From the NCBI RefSeq assembly GCF_039414295.1, contig NZ_JBCITM010000019.1, forward strand, positions 10,266 through 74,265: a stretch of DNA of 64,000 bases, written 5' to 3'. The notes beneath the pieces were generated by a model. It worked only from the letters and a program-made list of their open reading frames with translations, was not told the DNA's origin and made no database searches. The DNA is from Anoxynatronum sibiricum (lineage in GTDB: Bacteria; Bacillota; Clostridia; Peptostreptococcales; Tindalliaceae). A program made the position numbers and the translations under genes. This document shows positions 1 through 8,223 of this stretch, piece after piece (positions within the stretch are counted from its first letter, which is position 1; every line of letters begins with the position of its first letter).

Positions 1-2
1 AT

Positions 3-386
3 CTCGTCAGCGGGGAAGGACACTTACATTCTGACATGCTCCCTAACCCGGTTACCAGCAAACTGGTGTACAAGTATGATTTCGGCGATAACTGGGTTGT
101 TGAAGTAACAAGATACAGTGATCATGATACACTCCTTCAGCAAGGTGTGGTAGATCAAGAGTGGATGGACGAAGCCGTCGGCATTGTCGCGGAGAAGTAT
201 AAGCCGGTCTGCGTCCATAAAGTGGGTGGATATGTCATGGATGATGTGGGTGGAATGAGGGGCTATGCTGATTTTTTGCGGGTAGTTTACCTTCACGGCG
301 ACAAAGAGGAAAAGGAAGCGCTTAAAGAGTGGGCCACAAGCATGGGGTGGAGCAATAAAAAGGTTGCCCTGAAGAATATGCTTTAG
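3..386 (+). CDS. pRiA4b ORF-3-like protein, 5' end cut by window
   Basis: The frame is open from the window edge and ends in TAG at 384-386. The visible part carries the motif YKYDFGDNW, typical of the plasmid pRiA4b ORF-3 / IS1096 passenger-like domain, whose function is not established. An ATG lies at position 36, but the residues before it continue the family pattern, so the true start is probably upstream of the window. No ribosome site is visible at the ATG. The family is often found near mobile elements, but none is seen here. Family call fairly sure, function unknown. Confidence 0.7.
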   Translation, partial: LVSGEGHLHSDMLPNPVTSKLVYKYDFGDNWVVEVTRYSDHDTLLQQGVVDQEWMDEAVGIVAEKYKPVCVHKVGGYVMDDVGGMRGYADFLRVVYLHGDKEEKEALKEWATSMGWSNKKVALKNML

Positions 387-647
387 GCGATCCCTTTTGG
401 TAGTGGGTACATACTTGGTTGCCTGCCTGTGGATTGATCAATGCAAGCTTGATTAAGGTGAATATCCTGCATTTTTATATCTATTCATCAATAGCATATT
501 TTACAGTCGATCAGTTGATTTGCAGATGAAATACCTGGAGTGTGTTTCTATAGTGGGCATTGGTGCTGATGATTACCACAAAATGGGAATTATCAGCAGA
601 CGAAATTCTGCAATAGTGTCAGTTCATGACGAATTGAAAAAAATCAA

Positions 648-694
648 TGCAACGTCAAAAAAGCGTTGCAATGTGAAAAAAAGAAGCGTATAAT
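648..694 (+). promoter_or_regulatory. SigA promoter with overlapping operator for the TetR gene
   Basis: TGCAACG (648-654) and CGTTGCA (664-670) form a perfect 7-bp inverted repeat with a 9-base spacer. The right arm overlaps a -35 box TTGCAA (666-671), which lies 17 bases before a perfect -10 TATAAT (689-694). This is the expected layout for a self-repressing TetR gene. The rest of 387-647 holds nothing I recognise. Confidence 0.7.
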
Positions 695-733
695 AAGTAA
701 AAAACTAACGGTAGGTTGAGAGAGGTGTCAAAA

Positions 734-1318
734 GTGAGAGAACATGAATCTGCAGAACGTATCAAAAGAGTTTCCATGAAGCTTTTTAACGACAAAGGTT
801 ATGAAGCAACCACCATCCGGGACATCTGCAACGAGATTGGGATCACAGCTCCTTCGTTTTACTACTATTTCGATTCAAAAGAACTGCTTTACCTTCAAAT
901 GATCAAAGAATGCGAAGCATTGCATCAGGCTGTTATTACAGAAGCCATTGACAACTGCCCCAGCCAGATTGCCGAAGACCGTCTCAAGTACATTTTTGAA
1001 GCGTTGCTGAAGTTTTACCGGGATCACCCAGATCCATACACTTTCCTGTTGCGCAACACTCTCTTCCCGGTAGCTTCCATGAAAGAGAAGATCAGGGAAA
1101 TGTCCAACATCTGGAAAGTCCAGTTTTCTGAGCAAATTGCAGGATTTGTGGAATCCAGTCAGAAACGCCGCATGCCGAAGCTGGAAGCGGCCGGTCTCAT
1201 CAAGTCCTATCATCGATTCATCGTGGGATATGTACTTCAATTAGTGAATGGACTGCTGGAACCAACAGACGACGTTGCAGAGGAAGCATGGAATCTTTAC
1301 TGGAACGGAATCAAATAA
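734..1318 (+). CDS. TetR/AcrR family transcriptional regulator
   Basis: A DNA-binding repressor of about 194 residues. The N-terminal helix-turn-helix is clear (GYEATTIRDICNEIGITAPSFYYYFDSKEL), followed by a helical ligand-binding region with no assignable effector. I place the start at GTG 734, because the ribosome site GAGAGGTG (720-727) lies inside the longer reading that begins at TTG 716. The operator-like dyad over its own promoter suggests autorepression. It stands alone, followed by a terminator, so its targets may lie elsewhere, possibly the EcsAB-like genes downstream. Confidence 0.85.
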   Translation: MREHESAERIKRVSMKLFNDKGYEATTIRDICNEIGITAPSFYYYFDSKELLYLQMIKECEALHQAVITEAIDNCPSQIAEDRLKYIFEALLKFYRDHPDPYTFLLRNTLFPVASMKEKIREMSNIWKVQFSEQIAGFVESSQKRRMPKLEAAGLIKSYHRFIVGYVLQLVNGLLEPTDDVAEEAWNLYWNGIK

Positions 1319-1351
1319 GCATCAATCAACAAATAACCATCCGAATGCGAG

Positions 1352-1378
1352 TCCCCCGGCAGATGCCGGGGGATTTTT
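1352..1378 (+). terminator. Rho-independent terminator after the TetR gene
   Basis: TCCCCCGGC (1352-1360) pairs with GCCGGGGGA (1365-1373) around a 4-base loop, followed by TTTTTG. Confidence 0.85.
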
Positions 1379-1651
1379 GTGGATATGAGCCTGTCAGGCA
1401 ACTAATACCAATGCGGGCTGGGGTGAAGGAGGATAACGTCTATTTCAGGAAAACCTTTGACAGCGATAGGCGTAGTGTACATTAACGGAAGCAACTCTGG
1501 CGCTAAAAACTCACAAATGATGTAGAAGTGAAGGGGCTGGCCTGATTAAGCAAGGTGAAAAATGGGTTAGGGGATTTGCAGTTGAGGAAACTGGTTAGCT
1601 CATGCATATGAAGACAGTATATTTTGGCTGGAAATATTTGACAAAAGGCAA
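1379..1651. other. Intergenic stretch without recognisable gene
   Basis: Between the TetR terminator and the ribosome site of the next gene I see no convincing coding frame, RNA or repeat. A weak promoter-like pair (TTGAGG at 1582, CATATG at 1605) is not good enough to call. Confidence 0.5.
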
Positions 1652-1669
1652 TAAAGGAGTGGAAGCTGT

Positions 1670-2380
1670 ATGACCCGTATCATCGTGAAAGACCTGGCAG
1701 CAGGGTATGACAGAAAAGCGGTGTTGCACCGGCTGAACTTTGTGCTAAATGAAGGAGAACTGGTGGGACTTATTGGAGACAACGGGGCGGGAAAAACCAC
1801 GTTGATGAAGGTGCTGACCGGTATCTTGCCACCCATCGACGGTGAAGTTAGTAAGAAAAACCCCGGCGACAAATGGGGACTTGTACCGGAAATTCCACAA
1901 CTGTACTATGAAATGACTCTGCGGGAACACCTGGATTTCGTCGCCATGTGCCACCAGATGCCACAGGATGTTTATGAACAACGCAGGGAAGCGTTACTGG
2001 AGCAGTTCGTGATGACGGACCAGTTGGACAAGTTCCCCGGCACTTATTCAAAAGGAATGCGGCAGAAGGCCATGCTGATCTGTGCGCTGTTGTATCAACC
2101 ACAAATCCTGTTTATTGATGAACCTTTTGTCGGGCTGGATCCCAAGGGTATTCAAGCGCTGCTTCAAGTGATGGAAACGGAAAAGCGCCGTGGCGCCACC
2201 ATTTTCATGAGCACCCATATCCTGGATACAGCGGAAAAAGTCTGTGACCGTTTTTTGCTGCTGTCCCGTGGCAAACTTGTGGGATCCGGCTCAATGGAGT
2301 CGTTGCGCCAAAAATTTGGCATAAGTGAAGCTTCTCTCATGGAGTTATACATACGGGCAGTGGAGGTGGAACACTCATGA
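1670..2380 (+). CDS. ecsA: ABC transporter ATP-binding protein, EcsA-like
   Basis: ATPase subunit of about 236 residues. Walker A GDNGAGKTT is at residues 36-44, a signature region YSKGMRQK follows, then Walker B ILFIDEPFVGLD and an H-loop STHIL. It overlaps the next gene, an EcsB-like membrane protein, by 4 bases (ATGA), so the two form one transporter. In Bacillus, EcsAB affects protein secretion, signal-peptide and regulated proteolysis, and competence; its transported substrate is not settled. Start supported by AAAGGAG about 10 bases upstream. EcsA assignment rests mainly on the partner gene. Confidence 0.78.
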   Translation: MTRIIVKDLAAGYDRKAVLHRLNFVLNEGELVGLIGDNGAGKTTLMKVLTGILPPIDGEVSKKNPGDKWGLVPEIPQLYYEMTLREHLDFVAMCHQMPQDVYEQRREALLEQFVMTDQLDKFPGTYSKGMRQKAMLICALLYQPQILFIDEPFVGLDPKGIQALLQVMETEKRRGATIFMSTHILDTAEKVCDRFLLLSRGKLVGSGSMESLRQKFGISEASLMELYIRAVEVEHS

Positions 2381-3621
2381 ATGGCGCCTCATCTGCATTA
2401 TTTGTTTTTTGGAGGAGGCGAATCAGAACCCTGGCAAAACGCCGATGGCAATTTCACCAGCTGTCTCTGGATAAAACCTCTCTCTTTTACCTGGTTCTGA
2501 TGGTGACGGCTCTGTGGTTTTACTACGGCACGTCGGCTGTCACCGGGTTGGTGCGGTCAGTCCCCTGGCATCCCTGGATGGAAATGTTGACAGGGCTTAT
2601 TCTGTTTTGGGGTTTAGTGGCAGGATCGCCCGCCACCTGGCTAAGGCTGCCAGACATTGTTTTTTTGCAACCTTTAAAACAGAAGGGACGAAAGTTTGTC
2701 ACCTGGTCACTACTTTTCGGATGGGGCGTTGCAGGCCTCCGCTGGGCCTTGCTGTGCCTGGTGATCACATGGCTTCGCTGGGTTTTCCAACAACCTGGCA
2801 TTCCATTTCTGCTGCTGTTTATCATAGGGGGATGGATGGTGCAGTGGTTATGGCGCATGGTGCAGTTGTGGGTAAGGCAGCGGAACGGTCACTGGACCCG
2901 GCGTTGGTACCGATGGATTTTTCGGTTCCTTTTTTATGCTGCAGCTTCCTTCATCATGTTCCGATGGCTGTCTCCTGTCTGGAGCATCCCCTCAATGGCG
3001 ATGGGTTTGGCGATAACAGGATTCATCACCTGCTTCATCACCTGGAAAGTGCTGGTAAATTCCATGAACTGGCACCGGCTCATGGAGGAAGAAACGGATT
3101 TGCGCAGTCGCAAGGAAGCCGGCCTGTTGGGGGGCATGGAAACGGGAGCAACGGGAATCATCACCACCCAGTTTCCCTTTAAACGGACTCATCCTCTTCT
3201 GGCTCTTTCGCCGGTGGGAGGGTTGCTTCTTCGGTATTCCAGGCGTTTGGTCCGGCGAAGAAGGGAAATGCAGTTATTGGCTCAGATATTGCTGGTTTAT
3301 CTCGCGGGTATCCTCTTTCTCGGGGACGGAAAATTCACTTTTGTTGCGATTGTTTTGGGGATGGGGGTTATGAGCCGGTATTTTCAGGAACAGTGGGATG
3401 AAGATGATGATGATCCCTGGATGTGCCATGGCGTCATGAGTGCACAGCATTGGCAACAAGCCAAAGCCGTCTCGCTACGGTTGGGTCTCTTCCTTCTTTT
3501 TGCTTTGCCGGCTGTTCTTGGTGCTCTATTGGGGCAACACTTCCGTCACCCGGTGATTGACCTGATGTTATTGACAGCCATAGGAGAGGGTATCGTTCGT
3601 TATCGTCGACATCGGCAATAA
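2377..3621 (+). CDS. ecsB: ABC transporter membrane subunit, EcsB-like
   Basis: A 414-residue polytopic membrane protein, close to the usual EcsB length of about 400. Its N-terminus has the basic cytosolic segment (FWRRRIRTLAKRRW) followed by membrane helices, as in the EcsB family. Several further hydrophobic segments follow; an acidic patch QEQWDEDDDDPW lies near residue 330. It is translationally coupled to the ATPase gene. Identification is by overall architecture and partner, not by a catalytic motif. Confidence 0.72.
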   Translation: MNGASSALFVFWRRRIRTLAKRRWQFHQLSLDKTSLFYLVLMVTALWFYYGTSAVTGLVRSVPWHPWMEMLTGLILFWGLVAGSPATWLRLPDIVFLQPLKQKGRKFVTWSLLFGWGVAGLRWALLCLVITWLRWVFQQPGIPFLLLFIIGGWMVQWLWRMVQLWVRQRNGHWTRRWYRWIFRFLFYAAASFIMFRWLSPVWSIPSMAMGLAITGFITCFITWKVLVNSMNWHRLMEEETDLRSRKEAGLLGGMETGATGIITTQFPFKRTHPLLALSPVGGLLLRYSRRLVRRRREMQLLAQILLVYLAGILFLGDGKFTFVAIVLGMGVMSRYFQEQWDEDDDDPWMCHGVMSAQHWQQAKAVSLRLGLFLLFALPAVLGALLGQHFRHPVIDLMLLTAIGEGIVRYRRHRQ

Positions 3622-3664
3622 AGAGCCGCTAAATCAGCGCAAATACAGCTGAAATAGCAGCTCT
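3622..3664. terminator. Hairpin between convergent genes, probable bidirectional terminator
   Basis: Arms 3622-3638 and 3648-3664 pair at 14 of 17 positions around a 9-base loop, between the EcsB-like gene and the convergent DUF1648 gene. The run of T after it is weak. Confidence 0.5.
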
Positions 3665-3723
3665 TATAGTATCTTTAATTTACAGGATACGTTGAAGTTC
3701 GTTCATTAAATGAGATATAAGTG

Positions 3724-4833
3724 CTATAGATCAAACAGAATGCCGGCTGCGATCAGAAGCAGAAGCACCACAAAAGCACCCACTGCCAGAGGATTGGCAA
3801 AATTAAGAGTCCATCCGATGCCAAAACGCTTTTCAACCCAAAATGTCGGGTCGTCGGGGTTGAAGTAAAACATTCCCCACTTCCAGTAATGGTCGTCATC
3901 TACGGGAAGCAGATTTGGGTCAGCGTTTTCGGAAGCCTCCACCTTTACCCGTTCTGCCGATTGTCCGGTGAACCAGGCTGTCACAAAGATGCCCACCAGT
4001 GGCCCAGTTACTGACAAGCCGTGCAGCACATAATGACCGAATGCCGACATGTCAATGAGTTGCAGTACCTGTGCCTGCAGAATGGCAAAGTAGGTAACCA
4101 TCCAGATAGCAGTCCCCAGGATATAAAGGCTCCAGCGCCAATTGGCGGTCTGGTGCTGGCGAACAGACATCTCAGGCCGGGAAGGGTCAATTACCTTCCG
4201 GGCTTTTTTGATGATCAGCATGATGAAGGAAAACAGTGCCAGCATGCCCAGTTGTGTCATGGGAAGCGCAAAAGCAGATCTGAAATCCTTGCTGGCCCAT
4301 TGTGTGACTTCGCCGCCCAAATCTGTTTGTTTGGGAAGCAAGTCAGGCAATTGTGGATAAATCGATAGACTGATGAACCAGGTGAGTAGAGTGATCATTC
4401 CAGGCAGAATAAACCATGCGAAGGATAAATAATGGGACCGGCTCTCTTGGCTGGTGTCCACCACCACCCGCTGTTTCAGGTTTTTCGTCCACTGATGTGT
4501 TGCCTTTAGAGCTCTGATCCGGTTATGGGTCACCACATAATTGCTACTCAGCACGAGAATGGTGACGATTATACCACCACCGTAGAGCACATTGAAACTG
4601 TCTGTTACCTGTGAAACGACCATCGTGAGCAGCCAGCCCAGGGTGAAAAGAAGGGTGAACCGGAGACGGTATTGTTTTTTCTCATGAAGCAGTTCCGGTT
4701 GTTGATGAACCTCTTGGGGCACTGTGACACCGAAAAACAGGGTGCTTCGTGTGAACTCCGGCAACAGCATTCCCAGAACATATAAGGGAATAACCACGAT
4801 GATTAGTTGGATCAGTAAAGGCGATTGAATCAT
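3724..4833 (-). CDS. DUF1648 / DUF5808 membrane protein
   Basis: A 369-residue membrane protein. The middle has the DUF1648-type pattern (YPQLPDLLPKQTDLGG between helices). The C-terminus carries the DUF5808-type signature, with WKWGMFYFNPDDPTFWV followed by KRFGIGWTLNFANP and a last membrane helix. The biochemical role of these domains is not known. The start overlaps the stop of the GntR gene by one base (TAATG), with AGGAGGTG upstream, so it is translated with and probably controlled by that regulator. This pairing of a YtrA-type regulator with a DUF1648 protein is common in Firmicutes. Confidence 0.75.
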   Translation of the reverse strand: MIQSPLLIQLIIVVIPLYVLGMLLPEFTRSTLFFGVTVPQEVHQQPELLHEKKQYRLRFTLLFTLGWLLTMVVSQVTDSFNVLYGGGIIVTILVLSSNYVVTHNRIRALKATHQWTKNLKQRVVVDTSQESRSHYLSFAWFILPGMITLLTWFISLSIYPQLPDLLPKQTDLGGEVTQWASKDFRSAFALPMTQLGMLALFSFIMLIIKKARKVIDPSRPEMSVRQHQTANWRWSLYILGTAIWMVTYFAILQAQVLQLIDMSAFGHYVLHGLSVTGPLVGIFVTAWFTGQSAERVKVEASENADPNLLPVDDDHYWKWGMFYFNPDDPTFWVEKRFGIGWTLNFANPLAVGAFVVLLLLIAAGILFDL

Positions 4834-5225
4834 TACTTAGACACCTCCTGTACATAAGACTGGTAAATGGTTTTAATAAGATGATGGCTTTCTTCCAGGG
4901 TTATTCCCCGCAGATGCGCCTCGGCAAAGAGAACTTCCAGTGTGCTCGTCAGGGATTCCCGGTAGACTTCGTCTGCCTTCAGGTTCAGCTCCGGGTTGAT
5001 GATGACGCCGCTTCTTCGGTGAATCACCACCCAGTTTTCCTGTTTCAGCTGCTGGTACACCTTGTTCACCGTGTGAAAATTGATGCCGATATCAGCAGCC
5101 AGCTGTCTGACGGAAGGCAATGCTTCGCCAGGCTGCAGCTTTCCCTGGGCGATGCCGGTGATAATCTGGTTTTTAATCTGCTGATACAAGGGAGTTTCTG
5201 ATTCAAAGGCAAGGGTAAGAAGCAT
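4833..5225 (-). CDS. GntR family regulator, YtrA subfamily
   Basis: About 130 residues: an N-terminal winged helix (TPLYQQIKNQI, LPSVRQLAADIGINFHTVNKVYQQL) and a short C-terminal tail. The short length and lack of an effector domain mark the YtrA subfamily, which usually regulates its own operon. I choose ATG 5225, not the longer reading from 5267, because AAAGGTGG sits 6 bases before 5225. The dyad over its promoter supports autoregulation of this regulator and the membrane gene behind it. Confidence 0.85.
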   Translation of the reverse strand: MLLTLAFESETPLYQQIKNQIITGIAQGKLQPGEALPSVRQLAADIGINFHTVNKVYQQLKQENWVVIHRRSGVIINPELNLKADEVYRESLTSTLEVLFAEAHLRGITLEESHHLIKTIYQSYVQEVSK

Positions 5226-5269
5226 AAGCAACCACCTTTCTATAACAGTACAATAATAATAAAACATAC

Positions 5270-5320
5270 ACTTGTTTTATCTGTTATATATACAATACAA
5301 CAAACAAGTTCATTTGTCAA
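5270..5320 (-). promoter_or_regulatory. Promoter and dyad operator of the GntR operon
   Basis: On the minus strand TTGACA (5320-5315) lies 17 bases before TATTGT (5297-5292). An 8-bp inverted repeat ACTTGTTT (5270-5277) / AAACAAGT (5302-5309) brackets the -10 region and part of the spacer, a likely binding site for the GntR protein. Confidence 0.65.
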
Positions 5321-5681
5321 TTATTCTTTAGATTAATGGTGCGCATATAGAACTGTAAAATATGGAAACGCGGAGAAAATACAGAACAATTAAACAAAAA
5401 CTCAAATAGTTTTTCTGTAATGGACGCACATTAATACTGGTTTGATCAAAAATATTCTTTATTCTCTTTACTTTTTGATGCCTGTTTTGTTACACTTAAA
5501 ACACGGACAAAACACGAATGATGACGAAATGGTATCAAAGAGTGGCATCAGGCACCTGCCATGGGTGCATGAACTTCTGCCGGGCAGAGAGCGAAGAGCA
5601 AAAGAAAGCAACGTCAAGCAAGTAAGGTAAAGGAAAGCGAGCAATAGAGTGTGAAAAGCCAAAAGAATCGATTGAAGAATG
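5321..5681 (+). other. Upstream region of the purine cluster
   Basis: About 360 bases without a convincing gene. It should hold the pur promoter; the best pair I find is weak (TTTACT at 5467, TACACT at 5491, spacing 18). Short competing hairpins occur, such as TGGCA...TGCCA and TCTGC-CGG-GCAGA around 5540-5590. I looked for a guanine/adenine riboswitch core and for the ZTP (pfl) motif and did not find convincing conserved blocks. Confidence 0.4.
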
Positions 5682-5696
5682 AGGAGGCGTTGGGCG

Positions 5697-6884
5697 TTGA
5701 ATCAGGCAGAGATTGGTGTTGTCGGGGGTGGACAGCTGGGTAAAATGCTGCTCCTGGAAGGGCACCGGGCAGGACTCACCTTTGCAGTGCTTGACCCGGC
5801 AGTTGACTGCCCTGCGGGAGTGATGAGCCACCATGCCATTCAGGCGGCCTTTACCGATGAAGCAGCACTGGAAGCGCTGGCGGCTGCCAGCCGTCGTTTG
5901 ACCTATGAATTTGAACATATTGATGCCAGGACATTGATGCGCCTGGAATCTTCAGGATGCCAGGTAATGCCTTCGCCGGAGACTCTGTACATGGTACAGG
6001 ACAAGTTTCGGCAGAAGTCGTTTCTGGCATCTTGTCGTCTCCCCGTACCCGCCTTTATGAAGGTGATAGATGAAGCCGATGCCCGGAAGGCAGGGGAAGC
6101 TTTTGGTTATCCCTTTATGCTGAAAAGCTGCACAGGTGGTTACGACGGCAAGGGAAATGTCATGGTGAACACACCGGTGGACATACGCCGGGCCATCATC
6201 CTGCTGGAAGGAGGGGGCGCCCCTCTCATGGCAGAAAAATGCATTGACTTTCTCATGGAAATCTCTGTACTGGCTGCCCGGGACGAAGCCGGTCACCTGG
6301 CCATTTTTCCCGTGGGGCAGAACCAGCATCGGGACAGTATTCTCCACCGCACACTGGTGCCGGCTCCCCTGCCGGCAAAGGTGCTGGAAGAAGCGGATCA
6401 GCTGGCAAGAAATACCCTGAAACAATTAAAGGGGGCGGGGATTTTTTGCATTGAAATGTTTGTGGACCGGGATTCCCGGCTCACCATCAATGAAATTGCT
6501 CCCAGAACCCACAACTCTGGGCATCACACCATTGAAAGCTGCAATATTTCCCAGTTTGGCCAGCAGCTGCGAGCCCTTATGGGATGGTCGCTTTTGCCTC
6601 CCAGGCTGTTGCGACCGGCAGTGATGATCAACCTGCTGGGGGACCCCTGTCATGCCGGTAAGCCCAGTCTGACAGGTCTGAAAGAAGCCTTGGCGCTGGG
6701 AGAGGTTCACCTGCACCTCTATGGAAAGACCGAAAGCCGTCCCGGCCGGAAGATGGGCCATGTGACGGTATTGGCCGACACGCTGGAAGAGGCCCTGCTC
6801 CTGGCCGATCAAGTGGAAGCCCTCTTGCGCATTGAAGTGATGGAGACCGCTTCGTCCACTGAAATCAAAAAGGAGGAACAATGA
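5697..6884 (+). CDS. purK: 5-(carboxyamino)imidazole ribonucleotide synthase PurK
   Basis: ATP-grasp enzyme that carboxylates AIR to N5-CAIR with ATP and bicarbonate. The N-terminus has VVGGGQLGKML, then EFEHID, and the C-terminal half has the family motif NEIAPRTHNSGHHT. I place the start at TTG 5697, since AGGAGG (5682-5687) lies inside the longer ATG reading from 5679 and is spaced 9 bases from the TTG. It heads the purine cluster and overlaps purE by 4 bases. Length about 395 residues, normal for the family. Confidence 0.95.
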   Translation: MNQAEIGVVGGGQLGKMLLLEGHRAGLTFAVLDPAVDCPAGVMSHHAIQAAFTDEAALEALAAASRRLTYEFEHIDARTLMRLESSGCQVMPSPETLYMVQDKFRQKSFLASCRLPVPAFMKVIDEADARKAGEAFGYPFMLKSCTGGYDGKGNVMVNTPVDIRRAIILLEGGGAPLMAEKCIDFLMEISVLAARDEAGHLAIFPVGQNQHRDSILHRTLVPAPLPAKVLEEADQLARNTLKQLKGAGIFCIEMFVDRDSRLTINEIAPRTHNSGHHTIESCNISQFGQQLRALMGWSLLPPRLLRPAVMINLLGDPCHAGKPSLTGLKEALALGEVHLHLYGKTESRPGRKMGHVTVLADTLEEALLLADQVEALLRIEVMETASSTEIKKEEQ

Positions 6885-7447
6885 TGACATCAATCATGCC
6901 AACCATATCAGGGACAAAGCCCCAACAGCCCCTGGTGGGCATTATCATGGGCAGCGACTCCGACCTGCCAGTGATGCAGGAAGCTGCCGCGATTTTACAG
7001 ATATTGGAAGTGCCTTATGAAGTGACCATTGTGTCAGCTCACCGTACACCGGAGCGGATGGTGGCTTACGGAAAAGAAGCCCGGGAACGGGGACTGAAGG
7101 TGATTATTGCCGGTGCCGGCGGTGCCGCCCACCTGCCGGGAATGGTGGCGTCTCTCACGCCCCTGCCGGTGATTGGAGTCCCGGTGAAAAGCCGGCAAAT
7201 GAACGGGCTGGATTCCCTGTTGTCCATTGTGCAAATGCCCGGGGGTATTCCCGTGGCCACGGTGGCCATCAACGGGGCCCGGAATGCCGGGCTGCTGGCT
7301 GCCCGCATGTTGGCCTTGGGAGATGAAACCCTCATGGCCCGGCTGGACCACTGGATTCATCAGCAGACAGATCAGGTGCTGAAAAAAGCGGAAGCATTGG
7401 AAACTATGGGTGTTGAAGCCTTTTTGGAAGGGAGACAGGAACAATGA
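6881..7447 (+). CDS. purE: N5-CAIR mutase PurE (class I)
   Basis: Converts the PurK product N5-CAIR to CAIR. Visible motifs are GIIMGSDSDLPVM, SAHRTPERM and GAGGAAHLPGM, which form the nucleotide and carboxylate site. At 188 residues it is somewhat longer than usual, with about 17 extra N-terminal residues before the conserved core. AAAGGAGG precedes the ATG. It overlaps purK and purC by 4 bases each, so translation is coupled. Confidence 0.95.
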   Translation: MMTSIMPTISGTKPQQPLVGIIMGSDSDLPVMQEAAAILQILEVPYEVTIVSAHRTPERMVAYGKEARERGLKVIIAGAGGAAHLPGMVASLTPLPVIGVPVKSRQMNGLDSLLSIVQMPGGIPVATVAINGARNAGLLAARMLALGDETLMARLDHWIHQQTDQVLKKAEALETMGVEAFLEGRQEQ

Positions 7448-8223
7448 GCGAAGTGAAACAAGGGATGGAGACTGACCTGAAAGAGATTGACCTGAAAGAC
7501 ATTGAGATGAGGGACATGCTGTACGAGGGAAAAGCCAAAAAAATGTTCCGCACCAATGATGAAAAACAGCTGCTGGTGGTGTATAAAGATGATGCCACTG
7601 CCTTTAACGGCGAAAAGAAAGGCACCATTCTGGGGAAGGGTCAGGTGAACTGTGAAATGTCAGCCCTGCTCTTTCGGCATCTGGAAGCCGCCGGCATCCC
7701 CACTCACCTGATTAAATCCCTGACCCCGGGTCAGATGCTGGTGAAAACAGTCACCATTCTACCGGTGGAAGTAATCGTGCGCAACATTGCCACCGGATCC
7801 CTCAGTAAACGCCTGGGAGCAGAAGAAGGGAAAGTGCTGCCCCACCCCATACTGGAATTCTGTTATAAAAATGATGCTTTGGGCGATCCGCTGGTGAATG
7901 ATGACCACATCACCGCCCTGGGGTGGGCCACGAAAGAACAGCTGGCTGTCATTCGCACCATGGCCCTAAAAGTTAATGAACTGCTGCAACCGGTCATGTT
8001 AAAGGCCGGGTTGCGACTGGTGGACTTCAAGCTGGAGTTCGGACTGTATGACGGGGAAGTGATTCTGGCTGATGAAATTTCGCCGGATACCTGTCGATTG
8101 TGGGATGCAGCAACCGGCAAAAAACTGGATAAAGACCGTTTTCGTCAGGATTTGGGACAGGTGGAAGAAGCCTACGAAGAAGTGTTGAAGCGGCTTCGTC
8201 AGGCAGTTATGGTGGAAAGGTGA
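7444..8223 (+). CDS. purC: SAICAR synthase PurC
   Basis: Joins aspartate to CAIR using ATP. Conserved blocks include YEGKAKK, NGEKKGTI, VRNIATGSL and LADEISPDTCRLWD. The protein has 259 residues against about 235-240 usually. The extra is an N-terminal extension of about 25 residues with a duplicated acidic/basic phrase (DLKEIDLKDIE). The start overlaps purE by 4 bases and has GGGAGACAGG upstream; an internal start cannot be excluded. Confidence 0.95.
   Translation: MSEVKQGMETDLKEIDLKDIEMRDMLYEGKAKKMFRTNDEKQLLVVYKDDATAFNGEKKGTILGKGQVNCEMSALLFRHLEAAGIPTHLIKSLTPGQMLVKTVTILPVEVIVRNIATGSLSKRLGAEEGKVLPHPILEFCYKNDALGDPLVNDDHITALGWATKEQLAVIRTMALKVNELLQPVMLKAGLRLVDFKLEFGLYDGEVILADEISPDTCRLWDAATGKKLDKDRFRQDLGQVEEAYEEVLKRLRQAVMVER

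Noticed and set aside
5528..5541. 14-base match ATGGTATCAAAGAG between 5528 and the region near 35430
   Set aside because: Matches of this length are expected by chance in 64 kb, and the surroundings do not align.
5321..5696. Guanine/adenine or ZTP riboswitch upstream of purK
   Set aside because: Conserved core blocks of either class could not be found by eye; only generic short stems are present.
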